Part shown: piece after piece, positions 5,169 through 8,059 of the stretch
Position numbering within the stretch: the stretch's first letter is position 1
Layout of the letters: each line of letters begins with the position of its first letter
Assembly: GCA_023245515.1 (NCBI GenBank)
Contig: JAHFKE010000049.1
Location: forward strand, 1-8,059
Length of the DNA: 8,059 bases
Source of the DNA: Candidatus Levyibacteriota bacterium
Lineage (GTDB): Bacteria; Patescibacteriota; Microgenomatia; Levybacterales; UBA12049
Direction: 5' to 3'
Translations under genes and position numbers: made by a program
The notes under the pieces: generated by a model
Seen by the model: the letters and a program-made list of their open reading frames with translations, nothing else
Told to the model about the DNA's origin: nothing
The model's database searches: none

Positions 5169-8059
5169 ATGGACAAGATAATAATTCGGGGAGCCCGAGA
5201 ACATAATTTAAAGAATCTAAATCTTGAGATTCCTAAAAATAAACTCGTTATTTTGACAGGGCTTTCAGGTAGTGGGAAATCCTCGCTTGCCTTTGATACA
5301 GTGTATGCAGAGGGCCAGAGACGCTACGTGGAGAGCTTGTCCTCTTACGCCAGACAGTTTCTCGGTACCATGAAGAAACCGGATGTCGATCTCATTGAAG
5401 GACTTTCGCCTGCTATTTCTATTGATCAGAAATCAACGACGCACAATCCCCGCTCTACCGTTGGGACAGTCACAGAAATTTATGATTACATGCGACTGCT
5501 TTTTGCCCGTGTCGGCCACCCGCATTGCCCCAATTGTGGACGGGAGATTGCCAGACAGTCCAAGGAGCAGATTGTTGATGCGATCTATAAGCTTCTTGAG
5601 ACCCACAAAGAAGTAGGCAGAAAAGACTTGCGCATGCTTATCCTTGCCCCACTCGTCAAAGACAGGCGTGGCGAATACACTGAGCTCTTCAACAGTCTGA
5701 AAAAGCGCGGCTATAACAAAGTAAGAATTGATAAGAAAATCTATGATCTCTCAGAAGACCTCGTCCTCATAAAGACCAACAAGCACACGATTGACCTCGT
5801 TATTGACTCATTGGTACTCACCAAAGAAACCGAACGAACCAGGTTGTCCACAGACATCGAACAAGCCTCACTCTTTGGTAATGGCGAGATGACCATAGCT
5901 ATAGTCAAAGACGCATCGTTCACCATGCCTGAGAAACCTGAGGATATGGAAGACCTGCTTTTTTCCGAAAAATTCGCTTGTCCCGTCTGCAATATTTCCA
6001 TAACAGAAGTAGAACCCAGAATTTTTTCTTTCAATACACCACATGGCGCATGTCCGAACTGTTCTGGTCTGGGACGAGTGCTGCACACCGATCCCGATTT
6101 GGTTTTCAATAAAAACCTGACCATCAGCGAAGGCGGCATCGTTCCTTTTTTCAACATCACTTCTCATGACACCTGGTTCTCAAGGACGTTTAAAGCATTC
6201 TGCAAAGAAAATAATATTCCCTTGAACAAACGCTTTTCTGACATGACTGAAGAGAATAAGAACCTTTTGCTCAACGGCACAGGCGAAAAAGAGTATGAGG
6301 TTGAAGGTGAAAATCGCTGGGGGCGAGATACCATGATCAAAGAGTCTTTCCACGGTATTTCAGGAGAGCTCAAGAATAAGTATGCCGAATCAGACTCTCA
6401 GTTTATGAGAGGCCAAATAGACAAATTCATGCGGCACATCGTCTGCCCTGAATGTAAGGGTGGAAGACTGAAAAAAGAAGCGCTATCAGTGACTCTGGAT
6501 GATAAATCTATTGTCACAGTCTCAGCCTATTCTATCGAGAATGCTTTGCAATTCATCACCAATCTCCCAACTGTCCTGTCGAGTCGCGAGAATGAAATCG
6601 CCAAAATGATTTTGCGCGAGATCCGCGAGCGATTGAAATTCCTCGTTGATGTGGGTCTGGAATATCTCACTCTTGGCAGAATGGCAGCTAGTCTTTCGGG
6701 TGGTGAAGCACAACGTATTCGCTTGGCATCACAAATTGGCAGCGGCTTGACCGGCGTACTCTATGTCTTGGACGAGCCCTCAATTGGTCTGCATCAGCGG
6801 GACAACGCCAAGTTAATTGAGACATTGAAGAAACTTCGCGATCTAGGTAACACCGTTCTCGTCGTTGAGCATGACGAGGAAACAATGGAAGCTTCCGACT
6901 ATGTCTTTGACTTCGGCCCAGGTGCAGGAGAGAGCGGAGGACACATCATTGCCCAGGGAACAGTTGAAGAGATCAAGAAAGACAAGAACTCAATAACAGG
7001 AGCTTATTTATCCGGGAGAAAAAAGATAAAGGTCGAGTCAAGTAATAAGCCTACCAAGCCCGAAGACCAGAAGAGTGTGAAGATCATCGGAGCTACAGAG
7101 CATAACTTGAAGAACTTGACCGCTGAGTTTCCCCTGAACAAACTCGTTGTCGTCACTGGAGTTTCGGGATCGGGCAAATCGACACTCGTCAATGATATTC
7201 TCTTCCACGCCTTGATGCAGATGAAAAATGCATACCATCCACAAAAGCCGGGCGCATTTAAGGAGATGCAGGGGCATGAGAACATCAAAAATGTCTTCTC
7301 CATCGACCAATCCCCCATTGGTCGCACCCCCCGCAGTAATCCTGCTACTTACACCGGCGCATTCTCCTATATTCGCGACATCTTTGCTGGTACCAAAGAA
7401 GCCAAGATGCGCGGATATGGCCCCGGGAGATTTTCCTTTAACGTCAAGGGTGGCCGCTGCGAAACGTGCCAGGGTGAGGGGCAGATCAAGATAGAAATGC
7501 AATTCATGCCTGACGTTTATGTTACTTGCGAAGTGTGTCTGGGTAAGCAGTATAGCCATGACGCGCTGGAAATTATGTTCAACGGTAAAAATATCGCAGA
7601 CGTTTTGGCCATGAGCGTCACCGAGGCACTCGACTTTTTCTCCTTCGTTCCCGGACTTGCTCACAGACTCAGCACACTTAACGATGTCGGACTATCCTAC
7701 ATTAAGCTTGGCCAGCCAGCTCCTACACTCTCAGGCGGAGAAGCCCAAAGAGTCAAGCTCGCTACAGAGCTTTCCAAAAAGGGTCGTGATGCGCTCTATC
7801 TGCTCGACGAGCCAACGACAGGTCTTCACTTTGCAGACCTTGAGAAATTGCTCTATGTGCTCAGAAAGCTTACAGATGCAGGCAATTCCGTCATCGTCAT
7901 CGAACACAATCTAGACGTCATTAAGAATGCTGACCACATCATTGACCTTGGCCCTGAAGGCGGAGAAAAGGGAGGCGAGATCGTAGCCACAGGGACTCCC
8001 AAGGACATCGCCAACAACTCCAAATCCTGGACAGGAAAATTCCTCAAGAATGTACTACA
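5169..8059 (+). CDS. uvrA: Excinuclease ABC subunit A, UvrA (3' end outside the window)
   Basis: UvrA is the damage-recognition ATPase of nucleotide excision repair; as a dimer it loads UvrB at lesions. The frame stays open from ATG 5169 to the window edge, giving 963 codons, close to the usual full length of about 940-960, so only a short tail is missing. Two ABC modules are intact. Module 1 has Walker A GLSGSGKSS (31-39, Lys37), signature LSGGEAQR (509-516) and Walker B with Asp535-Glu536. Module 2 has Walker A GVSGSGKST (664-672, Lys670), signature LSGGEAQR (854-861) and Asp880-Glu881. Zinc modules are C271-x2-C274 with C295-x2-C298, and C764-x2-C767 with C787-x2-C790; the latter has the 19-residue gap typical of the DNA-contacting finger. 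The UvrB-binding insertion falls roughly at 130-250. A further CPNC (120-123) has no evident partner pair. The gene is divergent from the leftward array. Confidence 0.98.
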   Translation, partial: MDKIIIRGAREHNLKNLNLEIPKNKLVILTGLSGSGKSSLAFDTVYAEGQRRYVESLSSYARQFLGTMKKPDVDLIEGLSPAISIDQKSTTHNPRSTVGTVTEIYDYMRLLFARVGHPHCPNCGREIARQSKEQIVDAIYKLLETHKEVGRKDLRMLILAPLVKDRRGEYTELFNSLKKRGYNKVRIDKKIYDLSEDLVLIKTNKHTIDLVIDSLVLTKETERTRLSTDIEQASLFGNGEMTIAIVKDASFTMPEKPEDMEDLLFSEKFACPVCNISITEVEPRIFSFNTPHGACPNCSGLGRVLHTDPDLVFNKNLTISEGGIVPFFNITSHDTWFSRTFKAFCKENNIPLNKRFSDMTEENKNLLLNGTGEKEYEVEGENRWGRDTMIKESFHGISGELKNKYAESDSQFMRGQIDKFMRHIVCPECKGGRLKKEALSVTLDDKSIVTVSAYSIENALQFITNLPTVLSSRENEIAKMILREIRERLKFLVDVGLEYLTLGRMAASLSGGEAQRIRLASQIGSGLTGVLYVLDEPSIGLHQRDNAKLIETLKKLRDLGNTVLVVEHDEETMEASDYVFDFGPGAGESGGHIIAQGTVEEIKKDKNSITGAYLSGRKKIKVESSNKPTKPEDQKSVKIIGATEHNLKNLTAEFPLNKLVVVTGVSGSGKSTLVNDILFHALMQMKNAYHPQKPGAFKEMQGHENIKNVFSIDQSPIGRTPRSNPATYTGAFSYIRDIFAGTKEAKMRGYGPGRFSFNVKGGRCETCQGEGQIKIEMQFMPDVYVTCEVCLGKQYSHDALEIMFNGKNIADVLAMSVTEALDFFSFVPGLAHRLSTLNDVGLSYIKLGQPAPTLSGGEAQRVKLATELSKKGRDALYLLDEPTTGLHFADLEKLLYVLRKLTDAGNSVIVIEHNLDVIKNADHIIDLGPEGGEKGGEIVATGTPKDIANNSKSWTGKFLKNVL

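Noticed and set aside
5526..5537. CPNC in UvrA residues 120-123 as an extra zinc site
   Set aside because: No second cysteine pair is near it, and single CPxC pairs at this place are familiar from other UvrA proteins, so it is not treated as a new domain.
5741..6160. Overlapping minus-strand open frames of 139 and 99 codons opposite uvrA
   Set aside because: They are shadows of the UvrA zinc-module region and are rich in Ser/Arg as expected of antisense frames.
7038..7664. A 208-codon open frame on the minus strand opposite uvrA
   Set aside because: It lies wholly antisense to the conserved second ABC module of UvrA, where every codon of the plus strand is explained. It has no recognisable domain and no Shine-Dalgarno.

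Overview
The window reads as a compact bacterial chromosome segment with a moderate GC content and the standard bacterial code (no in-frame UGA in the conserved genes). The small ferredoxin, the divergent hexose phosphomutase, the CBS-less IMPDH/GMPR protein and a large uncharacterised protein in tight array suggest a candidate-phyla (Patescibacteria/CPR-like) genome. That assignment is inference from protein flavour, not a marker-gene placement.

Layout: a leftward array runs from about 5044 to 155. In transcription order it holds a 668-residue protein of unknown function (5044-3038), a GMP reductase/IMP dehydrogenase family protein (2985-1906), a phosphomannomutase/phosphoglucomutase family protein (1924-530, overlapping the previous gene by 19 bases) and a small thioredoxin-like [2Fe-2S] ferredoxin (487 or 469 to 155). 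Next on the same strand is the first 25 codons of a probable membrane protein (77 to the left edge), with its own likely extended -10 promoter. On the other strand, uvrA starts at 5169 and runs off the right edge after 963 codons.

The 124-base divergent intergenic region (5045-5168) carries two back-to-back sigma-70-type promoters. The leftward one is a perfect TTGACA-17-TATAAT, and its spacer holds a perfect 14-base palindrome. Both lead genes are predicted to have very short leaders without a Shine-Dalgarno. The internal genes at 2985 and 1924 do have Shine-Dalgarno sequences. The one at 2985 lies inside a strong predicted hairpin that starts just after the upstream stop codon, which suggests translational coupling.

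Functionally the window joins nucleotide excision repair (UvrA), purine nucleotide interconversion, sugar-phosphate metabolism and an electron-transfer domain. No mobile element, CRISPR array, tRNA or rRNA is visible. The least explained parts are the 668-residue protein, with a 22-residue duplication and separate YHE-containing repeats, and the non-canonical substrate loops of the phosphomutase.
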